64,000 nt of DNA from Niameybacter massiliensis. GTDB lineage: Bacteria > Bacillota > Clostridia > Lachnospirales > Cellulosilyticaceae. The stretch covers positions 250,157 to 314,156 of the forward strand of contig NZ_LN875034.1 of the NCBI RefSeq assembly GCF_001282685.1. The letters are read 5' to 3'. The notes under the pieces were generated by a model. It ran no database searches and had not been told where the DNA came from. It saw nothing but the letters and a program-made list of their open reading frames with translations. Each line of letters opens with the position of its first letter. Position 1 is the stretch's first letter. Position numbers and translations under genes: made by a program. This document shows, piece after piece, positions 16,901-26,147 of this stretch.

Positions 16901-18937
16901 ATGCGCAAAATTAAATCATTAGGCGTACGTATTAGTATATACATTATACTTATCACATCTATACTTATGCTTATCTTTGGTGTATCTATCGGATCATACT
17001 TTAAAAAGCAGGTCATTGCTCTAAAGACAGATAAGCTTCAAACCATAGCAGAGGATGTAACAGTTGAAGTAAATGATTATTTTCAAGATTATCTACAGCT
17101 TTTAACACCATTTACTTATAATCCAATGTTCTCTAAAATGTTAAGTGAGAGCTCTAGTCATGAGGCATTATCTAATCATCCAAACTATGAAGCAATTATT
17201 GGGACAATGGATGAACTACAAAAGAATGAAGATGTGGTCATGGCAGCATGGTTTTATGATGTAGATGCAGATATTTTGCTTAATCATCAGGGACAGGCAC
17301 CTGCTAAAGGCTATAAAGCCAGTGAAAGATTATGGTATGGGCCTATTATGAAAGAGGGAAAAGACGTTGCACTTACACCACCTTACATCGATACATTTAC
17401 TGGTGAATATATCGTAAGTTTAGCAAAGCCTATTAAAGTAAATAATCAAATTGTTGGTATCACTGGAATGAATATAAAGATAGATACCATTATAGATATA
17501 GCAAAATCTATTCAAGTAGGTGAAACAGGGTATTTAACAATCCTAACAGCAGATGATACCGTATTCTATCATGAGAATGCAGAATATATTTTACAGCCAA
17601 TTAGTGAAATAGGTGTAGATGCTAACCTACTCAATCTTGTACAATCCAATATAAAAGGAATAACTGAATATACCAATAGTAGTGATATACTATATGGTGC
17701 ACTTGACATTTGTGAGCTCAACGGATGGAAGGTCATAGCTTCGTTGCCAAGCAGTGAATTTTTAAGAGAAGTGAACTTAATGATTAATGTAATTATAGTA
17801 GGTTTAGTAACTATACTTGTTGTAACTGGTATTGCTATTTTCCTATGTGTGCAAAAACAAATGCAAGCTTTAAAATTACTAGGAACATACTGCATGCAGT
17901 TGGCTAAAGGTGATTTTACCTTTACCATTGCAGACCAATTATGCTCAAGAGTAGATGAATTAGGTATGCTTGCCAATAACTTCATGACTATGAAATCCAA
18001 TGTTTCTACACTCATTAATCAAGTGAATGAATCAGGAGTTGAAGTTAATCAATCTTCACAAGAACTTTTAGAAAACCTCACTCAAATGGCTCGTGTAGCA
18101 GAAGATTTAGCAGGTGGTGTAGCCAATATTGCTGAAGGTGCGACTACACAAGCTCATCAAATCCAATCTGGTTTAGAAAAAACAAACTTACTTGCTGATA
18201 ACATACAGCATAACATTGCGAATATTAATTCTCTAGACGAGTCAACTCAGGCAGTTGATACAGCTGTAACAGATGGACAACATATACTCAATGAGTTAAT
18301 ACAAAATACAGGATTTATCCAAGAAGCTACCTCACAAGTACAAAGTTCTATTGAATCGATTAATACATATAGTCATAAAATAGAAGAAATGAATGAGACA
18401 ATAGGTACCATTGCTCATCAAACGAATTTATTAGCTTTAAATGCAGCTATAGAAGCAGCAAGAGCAGGAGAAGCAGGTTCAGGCTTTGCTGTTGTGGCTA
18501 GCCAAATTAAAAAATTAGCGGAGCAAAGTGCAGCTTCTTCTCAAGAAATCAACCAAGTTGTTTCAGACATTCAGTCATTGATTGTTTCAGCTGTAGAGCA
18601 AGTACAAACTTGTTCTAATACAGTAATGGATCAAGTGAAGCATGTTGATCATACAAGAGGACAATACAATACAATTAAAAGTTCTGTACTGACCACGCAA
18701 AATAACTTAGGAGATTTAGAACAAACTGCAAAAGTAATGAGTGAAAATAAAGATGAAATGCTTAGACTACTTACTGCACTATCAGAGATTTCTGAGGAGT
18801 ATGCTGCAAGTACTGAGGAGTCTTCTGCAAATATAGAAGAACAAAGCGCGACTATAGAGAATTTAACAGAAGAATGTCGTAAGCTAGCAACCCTTTCGGA
18901 TGAACTCTTAACAAGTCTTACTCAGTTTAAACTATAA
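16901..18937 (+). CDS. Methyl-accepting chemotaxis protein with Cache sensor
   Basis: Membrane chemoreceptor signalling to CheA. From the ATG at 16901 (AAAAGGAGG just upstream; an in-frame ATG at 16868 lacks one) the order is: transmembrane segment about 8-30, extracellular Cache-type sensor about 35-280 ([41 protein letters not shown]), second transmembrane segment about 292-315, HAMP, and a long methylation/signalling coil whose tip reads [20 protein letters not shown] followed by [14 protein letters not shown]. The 678-residue length is usual. It is monocistronic, closed by a terminator. The ligand is unknown, probably a small molecule or amino acid given the Cache fold. Confidence 0.92.
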   Translation: MRKIKSLGVRISIYIILITSILMLIFGVSIGSYFKKQVIALKTDKLQTIAEDVTVEVNDYFQDYLQLLTPFTYNPMFSKMLSESSSHEALSNHPNYEAIIGTMDELQKNEDVVMAAWFYDVDADILLNHQGQAPAKGYKASERLWYGPIMKEGKDVALTPPYIDTFTGEYIVSLAKPIKVNNQIVGITGMNIKIDTIIDIAKSIQVGETGYLTILTADDTVFYHENAEYILQPISEIGVDANLLNLVQSNIKGITEYTNSSDILYGALDICELNGWKVIASLPSSEFLREVNLMINVIIVGLVTILVVTGIAIFLCVQKQMQALKLLGTYCMQLAKGDFTFTIADQLCSRVDELGMLANNFMTMKSNVSTLINQVNESGVEVNQSSQELLENLTQMARVAEDLAGGVANIAEGATTQAHQIQSGLEKTNLLADNIQHNIANINSLDESTQAVDTAVTDGQHILNELIQNTGFIQEATSQVQSSIESINTYSHKIEEMNETIGTIAHQTNLLALNAAIEAARAGEAGSGFAVVASQIKKLAEQSAASSQEINQVVSDIQSLIVSAVEQVQTCSNTVMDQVKHVDHTRGQYNTIKSSVLTTQNNLGDLEQTAKVMSENKDEMLRLLTALSEISEEYAASTEESSANIEEQSATIENLTEECRKLATLSDELLTSLTQFKL

Positions 18938-18940
18938 AAT

Positions 18941-18977
18941 AAGAAGACCACTCTAGGGGATAGAGTGGTCTTCTTGT
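18941..18977 (+). terminator. Terminator after the chemoreceptor
   Basis: A perfect 15-bp stem AAGAAGACCACTCTA with complement and the loop GGGGA. The loop matches the GGGGA loops of hairpins just downstream. Confidence 0.75.
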
Positions 18978-18986
18978 TCTGTCATA

Positions 18987-19234
18987 CAAGTTTTATACAT
19001 CATCATACAAAGTCCGTCTTGGGGAATTAGGGTTTGCTATTTAGTCATGTCGTAAGGGGAGACATATCTACTTATATATAACAGGCATTAAGGGTAAGGG
19101 GAGTATAATACCTGCTTTTCGTCCATATAAGTGTTGAGTAAAGATGTTGTATGTATAAAACTTGCTATTCGGTTAAGTGTATATGATTGATGCTCTAGGG
19201 GAGTAGAGCATTGAGATAGAGTGCTTAGCTCTAT
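18987..19234 (+). ncRNA. Candidate structured RNA with GGGGA-loop hairpins
   Basis: This occupies most of the 427-bp gap between the chemoreceptor and LytTR genes. CAAGTTTTATACAT (18987-19000) is exactly complementary to 19151-19164 and closes a domain holding ATGTC/GACAT (19047-19065, loop GTAAGGGGA) and ACTTATAT/ATATAAGT (19070-19077 with 19125-19132) around a CAGG...CCTG hairpin (19082-19114, loop with AAGGGTAAGGGGA). Outside it, ATGCTCTA/TAGAGCAT (19190-19211, loop GGGGAG) and ATAGAG/CTCTAT (19216-19234) follow. There is no convincing ORF. It could be a leader of the regulator gene or an independent RNA; strand is assumed from the downstream genes. I recognise no known family. Confidence 0.5.
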
Positions 19235-19364
19235 GTGAACATCTTAATACAAATAAAAAGACATATCAACAAAATATGACAAAGTGGGAAAAAAATATGA
19301 AAAAGTGGTACTTTTGTAGTATATTAGTAGTATAGAAAATGATTTTAGGGGTGAGGAAATAGGA

Positions 19365-20072
19365 ATGTACAAAATAGCAATTTGTGAGGATGAAGTACTT
19401 CAAAAAACTTATATGGGTAACTTATTAAAGAAGATTGCCAAAGAGAATAACGTAGAATTTGACATCAGGTTGTTTGCAGCAGGGGAACAGCTACTAGAAG
19501 CTGGATATGATGAGTATGACATGATTATATTAGACATCGAAATGGGGCAGATTAATGGCGTAGAAGTAGCCAAACGTATTAGACAAACGAACAAAGAAGT
19601 GAAGATTATTTTTGTAACAGGCGTGGAGAAGCTCTGGCCAGAAGGTTACAATGTCAATGCGTATCGCTATATTGTTAAACCTGTAGATGAACAAAGTTTT
19701 TCACAAGCCATTGTAGAGTTACTTGAAATGATAGGTAAGTCACAACAGTATATTACCTTGAAAAGTGAAGGTACACTAGAACGTATAGCTATTCCTGATA
19801 TTAAGTATTTAGCCATACAAGATCGCAAGGTAGAACTGTATATAACAGGCAGAAGTATCACAACTAATATCCCTATGCAAGAATGGGAAGAAATGTTAAC
19901 AGGCCATGGTTTTGCAAGTCCGCATAAAAGTTACCTTGTTAACCTACAATATGTAAGTCGCTTAAACAAAGAAAGCCTACAACTTACTACAGGTGAAGAA
20001 GTTTATGTGTCAAAACGTAAGTATAAGACTTTTAAAGAAGAATTTATGATGTATGTGGAGAAGATGAACTAA
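19365..20072 (+). CDS. LytTR-family response regulator
   Basis: DNA-binding response regulator of 235 residues. The receiver domain (about 1-120) has acidic ICEDE near residue 8, the phospho-acceptor Asp57 in IILDIEMGQ and Lys in IVKPVDE. The LytTR domain (about 130-232) contains the typical FASPHKSYLVNLQYVS segment with the conserved His and Asn. It is followed after 20 bases by its sensor kinase. LytTR regulators of this kind often control surface or peptide-signalling genes; the target here is unknown and I found no clear pair of LytTR boxes in the upstream gap. Confidence 0.93.
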   Translation: MYKIAICEDEVLQKTYMGNLLKKIAKENNVEFDIRLFAAGEQLLEAGYDEYDMIILDIEMGQINGVEVAKRIRQTNKEVKIIFVTGVEKLWPEGYNVNAYRYIVKPVDEQSFSQAIVELLEMIGKSQQYITLKSEGTLERIAIPDIKYLAIQDRKVELYITGRSITTNIPMQEWEEMLTGHGFASPHKSYLVNLQYVSRLNKESLQLTTGEEVYVSKRKYKTFKEEFMMYVEKMN

Positions 20073-20092
20073 GAAGGGAGTAGAAAATATCG

Positions 20093-21790
20093 ATGACAGA
20101 TGTGAAGGGGAAGCCCGGACAAGATAGGTTACGGCTCTATATAGGTGCAAGTGTTATACTGATTTTAATAAGCATTGGCCTCTTTGCAACCTACGTTTTT
20201 GGAACGAAGAAAATGTATGATGAGAGTGTAAATAATGTTTATACAACTATTCTAGAATTCCAAGAGGGGAGTCTTAAAGAGACCGTTGAACGTACCATTA
20301 AGGATGTTGAACTAGAACGTAGCAGAGTGATGAATGAGCTGGAAAGTTTTTATAAATCTATAGGCACTTTTAGTGAAGAAAAGTTAGAAAATGATAGAAT
20401 AGAAAATTTACTAAAAGCTTTCAAAGACATACATATCGTGAATGAGTATAGTGTAAAGACACATTGGATGATTTGGGACCATACCCAGGGGGCACTCAAG
20501 TATACAAATGATGAAGTAGCACAAGATATTGATACACAAGGAGCCTTTGAAGCCCATATTATTAAGCATTATAAATATAAAATGATCTTTAAAACACTAT
20601 CAGACGAATATACGATTGTAATGGGAACAAAAGAAGCAGATATTGATGAAGCCGTAAAGGCTGTATCTGCCAATAAGATCCGTGAATTAGCCTTAGATGA
20701 TGGCGGTTACATATGGGTCGATGAAATTGTTAATTATGGTGAAGCAGATGAGTATGCCATTCGTTTGGTACAGCCTAATCGTATTGATACAGAAGGCATG
20801 CTCCTATCTATGGATGAGAAAGATGCAGATATCAACTTTCCATTCTTAAATGAGTTAGAAGACATTAAAAAGTATGGTGAGTCCACCAATAAATATTATT
20901 ATAAGAAGAAAGACAGTAATGAACTTGGGCTTAAGCTCGGTTATACCAAGCTCTATCCACGATATAACTGGATGATAGGGACAGGCATCTACCTAGAGGA
21001 ATTAGAACAGTATCACGTACAAAACATTAAGCGATTTGAAGAGGAGCTACAAAAGCAAATCTATATTACCCTTATTAATTTTGTTGTACTGTTATTTATT
21101 GTTCTTATTACAGGTGGCTTGCTCTCTAGCTATTACAGCTTTAAAAAGCGAGAGCTTGTAGAAGAAAGAAACAAGATCCTAGAAGGACATTATCAAATCC
21201 TAGGCAAGAAGTATGACAAGACCCACGAGATATTACACGATGTCAAAAATCATCTGGCCAGTATCTACTGCTTAGCTATGGAGACACAAAGTCAGCAATT
21301 GGTTAACTATATCAAAAGTATGAATCATGATCTGAGTAAGCTGTCTCACACCGTACTAACAGGTAATAAGATGCTAGACATTATTCTTAATGACAAAATG
21401 GAAACCATGCAAAAGGAAGAAATTCAGTTTGACTATAATATACAAGATGTGCAGCTAGATTTTATAGAAGACAAAGACTTAGTAAGTCTATTGGCAAATG
21501 CCTTTAACAATGCCATTGAGGGAGCTAAAAGAAGTGAAGCCAAGACCATCCACTTCAACTTGTATGCCTATAACCAAGCTTTTATCACCTTCAAGCTGGT
21601 AAATAGTTGTGACACCTTACCAAAGACTAAGGGTAATCAACTCATCACCACCAAGGAGGACAAGGACTTCCACGGTTATGGTATGAGGAGTATGTATAAG
21701 ACCGCTGAGAAGTATGAGGGTAGATTGGGATGGGAATACAGCAAGGAAGCCAAGGAATTCACTTTATCCATTACCCTTCCTAAAGCCTAA
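20093..21790 (+). CDS. Sensor histidine kinase, GHKL type, with Cache domain
   Basis: Membrane sensor partner of the preceding LytTR regulator, 565 residues. A transmembrane segment (about 17-38) and another near 335-358 bracket a large extracellular domain of double-Cache type (GGYIWVDEIVNYGEADE, YPRYNWMIGTGIYLEE). The cytoplasmic part has the phosphorylatable His in EILHDVKNHLASI (about residue 383), and a GHKL ATPase with the N box NAFNNAIEGAKR and the G box HGYGMRSM, as in AgrC/NatK-like kinases. Most LytTR-linked kinases have multi-pass sensors; an extracellular Cache points to sensing a small ligand outside. A terminator follows. Confidence 0.9.
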   Translation: MTDVKGKPGQDRLRLYIGASVILILISIGLFATYVFGTKKMYDESVNNVYTTILEFQEGSLKETVERTIKDVELERSRVMNELESFYKSIGTFSEEKLENDRIENLLKAFKDIHIVNEYSVKTHWMIWDHTQGALKYTNDEVAQDIDTQGAFEAHIIKHYKYKMIFKTLSDEYTIVMGTKEADIDEAVKAVSANKIRELALDDGGYIWVDEIVNYGEADEYAIRLVQPNRIDTEGMLLSMDEKDADINFPFLNELEDIKKYGESTNKYYYKKKDSNELGLKLGYTKLYPRYNWMIGTGIYLEELEQYHVQNIKRFEEELQKQIYITLINFVVLLFIVLITGGLLSSYYSFKKRELVEERNKILEGHYQILGKKYDKTHEILHDVKNHLASIYCLAMETQSQQLVNYIKSMNHDLSKLSHTVLTGNKMLDIILNDKMETMQKEEIQFDYNIQDVQLDFIEDKDLVSLLANAFNNAIEGAKRSEAKTIHFNLYAYNQAFITFKLVNSCDTLPKTKGNQLITTKEDKDFHGYGMRSMYKTAEKYEGRLGWEYSKEAKEFTLSITLPKA

Positions 21791-21812
21791 CAAAGTGATA
21801 AATAATAGATCT

Positions 21813-21854
21813 AAAAAGAGTCTTATGGCTAGAGTGCCATAAGACTCTTTTTTT
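21813..21854 (+). terminator. Bidirectional terminator, kinase and AraC genes
   Basis: AAAAGAGTCTTATGGC and its exact complement around TAGAGT, with T runs on both strands. Confidence 0.85.
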
Positions 21855-21874
21855 ACCTACATCTAGGCAATAAC

Positions 21875-24058
21875 TTATTTTGCTTGTGCTCTAAATTCAC
21901 CAGGGGTCATATTGGTAAATTGTTTGAAACGCCTTATAAAGCTAGAAGGCTGTGTATAACCAATAGAAGTAGCAATATCTGTAATGGTCATAGAGGTTGT
22001 GCAAAGGAGCTGCTTAGCCTTTTCAATACGAAGTGCATTAATATAGGAAGAAACATTAACGCTAGTCGTTGCTTTAAACTGATGACTCAAGTTAGAAATA
22101 GACAGATTAAAATGATCTGCTAAGAAGGACACAGATAAATCATACTCACAATAATGTTGATTAATATAATCAATAATCACTTGAATCGATGAGGAGGCAC
22201 AAGGTTCGGTGTGAAGTTGTATAATACCTATTACTTCTTTAGAGAGTGTAAGGATGTACTCTGTAAACAAAGCTTTAGAAAAAGGCGTATTCGTCTTGGA
22301 AAGATTGTCAAAGTTTGTTACAGAAGTGATATTTAATATTTTAGCTGCCTTCTTAAAAACATGTGAAATAGTATAGGCTAAAGGTAGGAGAAGTGGATTA
22401 CACTCATCCAAACTATTAATATAATCTACAAGTATATTTACAAAAAGCTCTATTTTTTCAATGTTACGACTGGTGATGGCATCCTGTAAGCCGGAGAGTT
22501 CAGCTTCTGGATAGGAGAATTCTACAGGTTTTTGTAGATTCACTTCTTCATAAAACAATAGAGTCTTATCAAGTGTACAGTCTGTATGCTGTGAGAGCTT
22601 AGAGCACTCTAGAAGGGCATAAGGCATACCACTTAATTCTGTATATTGATGACTGATACATAACCTTAGAGGGACAGACAAGGTAGCCTTAAGTGTACTA
22701 TCTAAATTAAGTAATGCTTCTTTTAATAAGGTATCCATACCTGTTTGATAAAAGGCAATCCAGATAGACATGTTAGATTCAGTATAATCTACCTGATAAA
22801 GGTCTACACCCTCCAGTGGAGCCAGCTTAGCTTGTCTTAATAGCTGTTTATCTTCATTGCTTAACGTATAAGAAGGGGCAGGGCAGAGTGTAATAATTTT
22901 ATACGTTTCATACTTGAGTAAAATATCCTTGTGGGCAGGGTTCATATTAAAACTTGAGATGGTCTTATATGTACCACTAAGCAATTTTAAAAGACTCTTT
23001 TCATAGTTGAGACGCCTATTGTCTCTATCTAATAGATCAAGTCCTACAGCAACCTGGTCTAGAGCATCTAGGTTTTTTGGAAGATTAAAGTTAAAGTCAT
23101 GGAGAGATGCAAGTAAGCGCCTAATAGGCTCGTAGTATTTATTGGTTAAAACAAAGATAATGATAAAGCCCAGCAACAAGATCAAAAGATTGAGCAAGAT
23201 AAACTTATTGGACAAGGTGCGTACTTTGGCTAATAAGAGCGCCTCGTTGACAATACTCATGTAAGTTAGATTACTAGTAGGAGAGGAGGTACTACTTATA
23301 TAATAATGATCTTTGTATGTGGTTTGGATATTAGAAGGTTCCGTACCTGACAAGTTATCTAGAGATAAGGAGAAATCAGGAGGTGCATTTTTATAGAGTT
23401 CATAAGTGTCAGAGAGTATGTAAGTGTAAGATGCATTTTCAGTATCATAAATATTGTGAAGTGCATCTGAGAAAAATGAAAGATTGATTCTAAAGACAAA
23501 AAATGCAGATTGATTATGTACAGGTAAAATGTATTCGATACAAGGTGTAAGTGATGCAAGAATATTATCATCTGGTGCTTGGAATATAGGCTTAGAGATG
23601 CTATTTATCTTATTTTCAAAGTTTGCATATCCATTCAAAAAATTAGGATTGATTTGAGTATAGGTATTAATATTGTAAGTACCATTACAAGAGTAGAGTG
23701 TATTGGGGACATTTTTATTGTAGTAATAAATATCTACAAATGTAGGGTCAAGGGCTTTGATGGCATTAAGTTCTGCAAGAATATCATAAAAAGAGCTGAT
23801 GTTATGTTTAATATAAGCGTCCGAAAAGTAAGGCGTACGTGTCAAATTACTTGTGACCTTATGAATGAGGTCAATTTTATGATCAAAATAAACTTGGAAC
23901 TTATTAAGGTTATTATTGTTTTGTTGAATAACTTCAGTTTTATAGGTATCTAAAAAATAGTTCTGATAGCAGATATTTAAAGCCATAATAGGGATAAAAA
24001 TAATGAAAAAGTAGGAGCAGAGGTGCTTATTAAATTCTTTAAATAGATTAGTATTCAA
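21875..24058 (-). CDS. Membrane-embedded AraC-family regulator (YesN/YtdP-like)
   Basis: Large transcription activator of about 727 residues. A transmembrane segment lies near the N-terminus (YFFIIFIPIMALNI), followed by an extracellular sensor of about 240 residues, a second transmembrane segment (FILLNLLILLLGFIIIFVL), a cytoplasmic linker and a C-terminal double helix-turn-helix AraC domain (SVSFLADHFNLSISNLSHQF and AKQLLCTTSMTITDIA, ending TNMTPGEFRAQAK). The reading frame is open to a TTG at 24124, but AAAGGAG at 24069-24075 fits a TTG at 24058, so I chose that start. It is divergent from the ABC transporter operon, and by family precedent should activate it when oligosaccharide is sensed outside. 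Confidence 0.88.
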   Translation of the reverse strand: MNTNLFKEFNKHLCSYFFIIFIPIMALNICYQNYFLDTYKTEVIQQNNNNLNKFQVYFDHKIDLIHKVTSNLTRTPYFSDAYIKHNISSFYDILAELNAIKALDPTFVDIYYYNKNVPNTLYSCNGTYNINTYTQINPNFLNGYANFENKINSISKPIFQAPDDNILASLTPCIEYILPVHNQSAFFVFRINLSFFSDALHNIYDTENASYTYILSDTYELYKNAPPDFSLSLDNLSGTEPSNIQTTYKDHYYISSTSSPTSNLTYMSIVNEALLLAKVRTLSNKFILLNLLILLLGFIIIFVLTNKYYEPIRRLLASLHDFNFNLPKNLDALDQVAVGLDLLDRDNRRLNYEKSLLKLLSGTYKTISSFNMNPAHKDILLKYETYKIITLCPAPSYTLSNEDKQLLRQAKLAPLEGVDLYQVDYTESNMSIWIAFYQTGMDTLLKEALLNLDSTLKATLSVPLRLCISHQYTELSGMPYALLECSKLSQHTDCTLDKTLLFYEEVNLQKPVEFSYPEAELSGLQDAITSRNIEKIELFVNILVDYINSLDECNPLLLPLAYTISHVFKKAAKILNITSVTNFDNLSKTNTPFSKALFTEYILTLSKEVIGIIQLHTEPCASSSIQVIIDYINQHYCEYDLSVSFLADHFNLSISNLSHQFKATTSVNVSSYINALRIEKAKQLLCTTSMTITDIATSIGYTQPSSFIRRFKQFTNMTPGEFRAQAK

Positions 24059-24254
24059 AAATAGACAACTCCTTTGGTAAATAGAATATAAGGCATTTAT
24101 AACATATATATACCTAGAATTCAAGTTTTGATAAAATTATTTTTGTGTAAAATGTTTAAATTCAAAAAAAGTTTATACTAAAAATATTGAATATTTACCA
24201 ATAAACCAATGTGTGGTTAGATGAAAATATGAAAACGAAAGGGGAAGAGATTAT

Positions 24255-25178
24255 ATGATAAGCAAAGCTCAGCGTAAGCAAACTTGGTTATTGATGAAAA
24301 GAAATTATATTTTATATCTTTTCTTGTTACCAGCTTTACTCTACATCATCATTTTTAATTATTGGCCCATGTATGGAATACAAATTGCCTTTAAAGATTA
24401 TTTGCCCTATGAAGGGATAGCAGGTAGTCCATGGGTAGGATTGAAGCATTTCACCAAATTTTTTAATTCCATTATGTTCTGGGATCTATTAAAGAATACA
24501 CTTTCAATTAGTATTTATTCTTTAGTTGCATCATTCCCAATTCCTATCCTTTTAGCTTTTATGATTAATTACACCAAAAATGAAAAGCTAAAAAAATTGA
24601 CACAAACCATTACCTATGCACCACACTTTATTTCAACAGTGGTATTGGTAGGGATGCTCTCAATTTTCCTCTCTCCAAGGACTGGATTTATTAATACAAT
24701 CTTGGAAGCACTAGGTGGAGAGCGTATATTCTTTTTAGGACAAAAAGAATGGTTTAGACATGTCTATGTATGGTCCGGCATATGGCAAGGTACAGGTTGG
24801 GCTTCTATTATTTATATTGCAGCGCTATCAGGCGTTAGCCCAGAGCTTCATGAAGCGGCCATTATAGATGGGGCCAGTAAGCTACAACGTATTAGACATA
24901 TTGACTTCCCAGCCATTTTACCAACGATTACGATCTTACTTATTCTTAACATGGGGCAAGTCATGAATGTAGGATTTGAAAAAGTATTACTCATGCAAAA
25001 TGATTTAAACTTAGAAGTATCAGAGATTATTTCTACTTATACATACAAGATGGGGCTAGTGAATGCCCAGTATAGTTATTCTACAGCTGTTGGCTTATTC
25101 AATAATATTATTAACTTCTGCATCCTTATAGGTGTCAATAGAGTAGCAAAAAAAGTATCAGGAACAAGCTTATGGTAG
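24255..25178 (+). CDS. Carbohydrate ABC transporter permease, LplB family
   Basis: Inner-membrane permease of a type I sugar importer, 307 residues, six predicted helices. The N-terminus (YLFLLPALLYIIIFNYWPMYGIQIAFKDY when read in short blocks) is typical of LplB proteins, and the EAA loop reads ELHEAAIIDGASKLQRIRHIDFP, the contact site for the ATPase. GAAAGGGGA precedes the ATG. It is the first gene of a four-gene operon (two permeases, lipoprotein, sulfatase), divergent from the AraC regulator across a 196-bp gap. No ATPase is encoded here, as is usual for this family, which borrows a shared MsmX-like ATPase. Confidence 0.93.
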   Translation: MISKAQRKQTWLLMKRNYILYLFLLPALLYIIIFNYWPMYGIQIAFKDYLPYEGIAGSPWVGLKHFTKFFNSIMFWDLLKNTLSISIYSLVASFPIPILLAFMINYTKNEKLKKLTQTITYAPHFISTVVLVGMLSIFLSPRTGFINTILEALGGERIFFLGQKEWFRHVYVWSGIWQGTGWASIIYIAALSGVSPELHEAAIIDGASKLQRIRHIDFPAILPTITILLILNMGQVMNVGFEKVLLMQNDLNLEVSEIISTYTYKMGLVNAQYSYSTAVGLFNNIINFCILIGVNRVAKKVSGTSLW

Positions 25179-25190
25179 AGGAGGGGAACA

Positions 25191-26108
25191 ATGAAGGCAG
25201 TAAGCACTAAAATAAAGGAAACAAGACAAGATAGGCTTTTCACGTGGATTACAATCACACTTATTATAGCTATTATTATTATAGTAGCTTATCCACTATA
25301 TTTTGTATTAGTTGCCTCAGTATCAAGTCCAGCGGCAGTCAACTCAGGAGACTTACTTCTTTATCCAAAGGGCTTTTCGCTTATAGGGTATGAGAATATC
25401 CTTCAGAATGCGAAACTATGGAGTGGTTATGCCAATACCATATTTTATACAGTAATGGGGACATTGGTAGGGGTAAGCATTACCATTTTAGCAGGATATG
25501 CTTTTTCAAGATCAGATCTTCCTGGACGCAATATTTTAATGGGGATATTTGTGTTTACAATGTACTTTTCAGGAGGGCTTGTACCTCTATACTTAGTAGT
25601 GAAACAACTTCATTTAATTGACACAAGAGCCATTATTATTTTACTAGGTAGTGTGTCGGTCTATAACATTATTATTGCACGTTCTTTCTTTGCTTCAAGT
25701 ATACCCAAAGAGTTGCAAGAAGCAGCCTTTGTAGATGGTTGTACCAACCAGAGATTTTTCTTTGAAATTGTTATACCTATTTCTAAACCCATTATAGCGG
25801 TTATTACACTTTATTGTGCAATCGCTTATTGGAATTCTTTCTTTAATGCAATGATTTACCTCAATGATACAGATAAATATCCTTTACAACTTGTATTAAG
25901 AGAAATTTTACTCTCATTCCAAATGATGATGCAGCAAGCAGCAAGTGGTGGTGGTGTAGATGCAGAGACAGTAAGTGAAATGAATACCTTAGTGGAAGTT
26001 GTAAAATACGGTGTTATTGTTGTTGCTACTATTCCAGTTCTCATTATCTATCCTTTCATACAAAAATATTTTGTTAAAGGCGTTATGATTGGCGCAGTCA
26101 AAGGATGA
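25191..26108 (+). CDS. Carbohydrate ABC transporter permease, YtcP/MalG family
   Basis: Second permease of the importer, 305 residues, six hydrophobic helices. The EAA loop is ELQEAAFVDGCTNQRFFFEIVIP (read in blocks), and the C-terminus ends YFVKGVMIGAVKG, the hallmark of YtcP-like proteins. It starts 12 bases after the first permease with a GAGGGGA site. Together the two form the transmembrane channel; substrate specificity comes from the following lipoprotein. Partners of this family usually import oligosaccharides from plant or host polysaccharides. Confidence 0.93.
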   Translation: MKAVSTKIKETRQDRLFTWITITLIIAIIIIVAYPLYFVLVASVSSPAAVNSGDLLLYPKGFSLIGYENILQNAKLWSGYANTIFYTVMGTLVGVSITILAGYAFSRSDLPGRNILMGIFVFTMYFSGGLVPLYLVVKQLHLIDTRAIIILLGSVSVYNIIIARSFFASSIPKELQEAAFVDGCTNQRFFFEIVIPISKPIIAVITLYCAIAYWNSFFNAMIYLNDTDKYPLQLVLREILLSFQMMMQQAASGGGVDAETVSEMNTLVEVVKYGVIVVATIPVLIIYPFIQKYFVKGVMIGAVKG

Positions 26109-26147
26109 TTTAATTTTTATATTTTATTAAAGAAAAGGGGAATAAAG

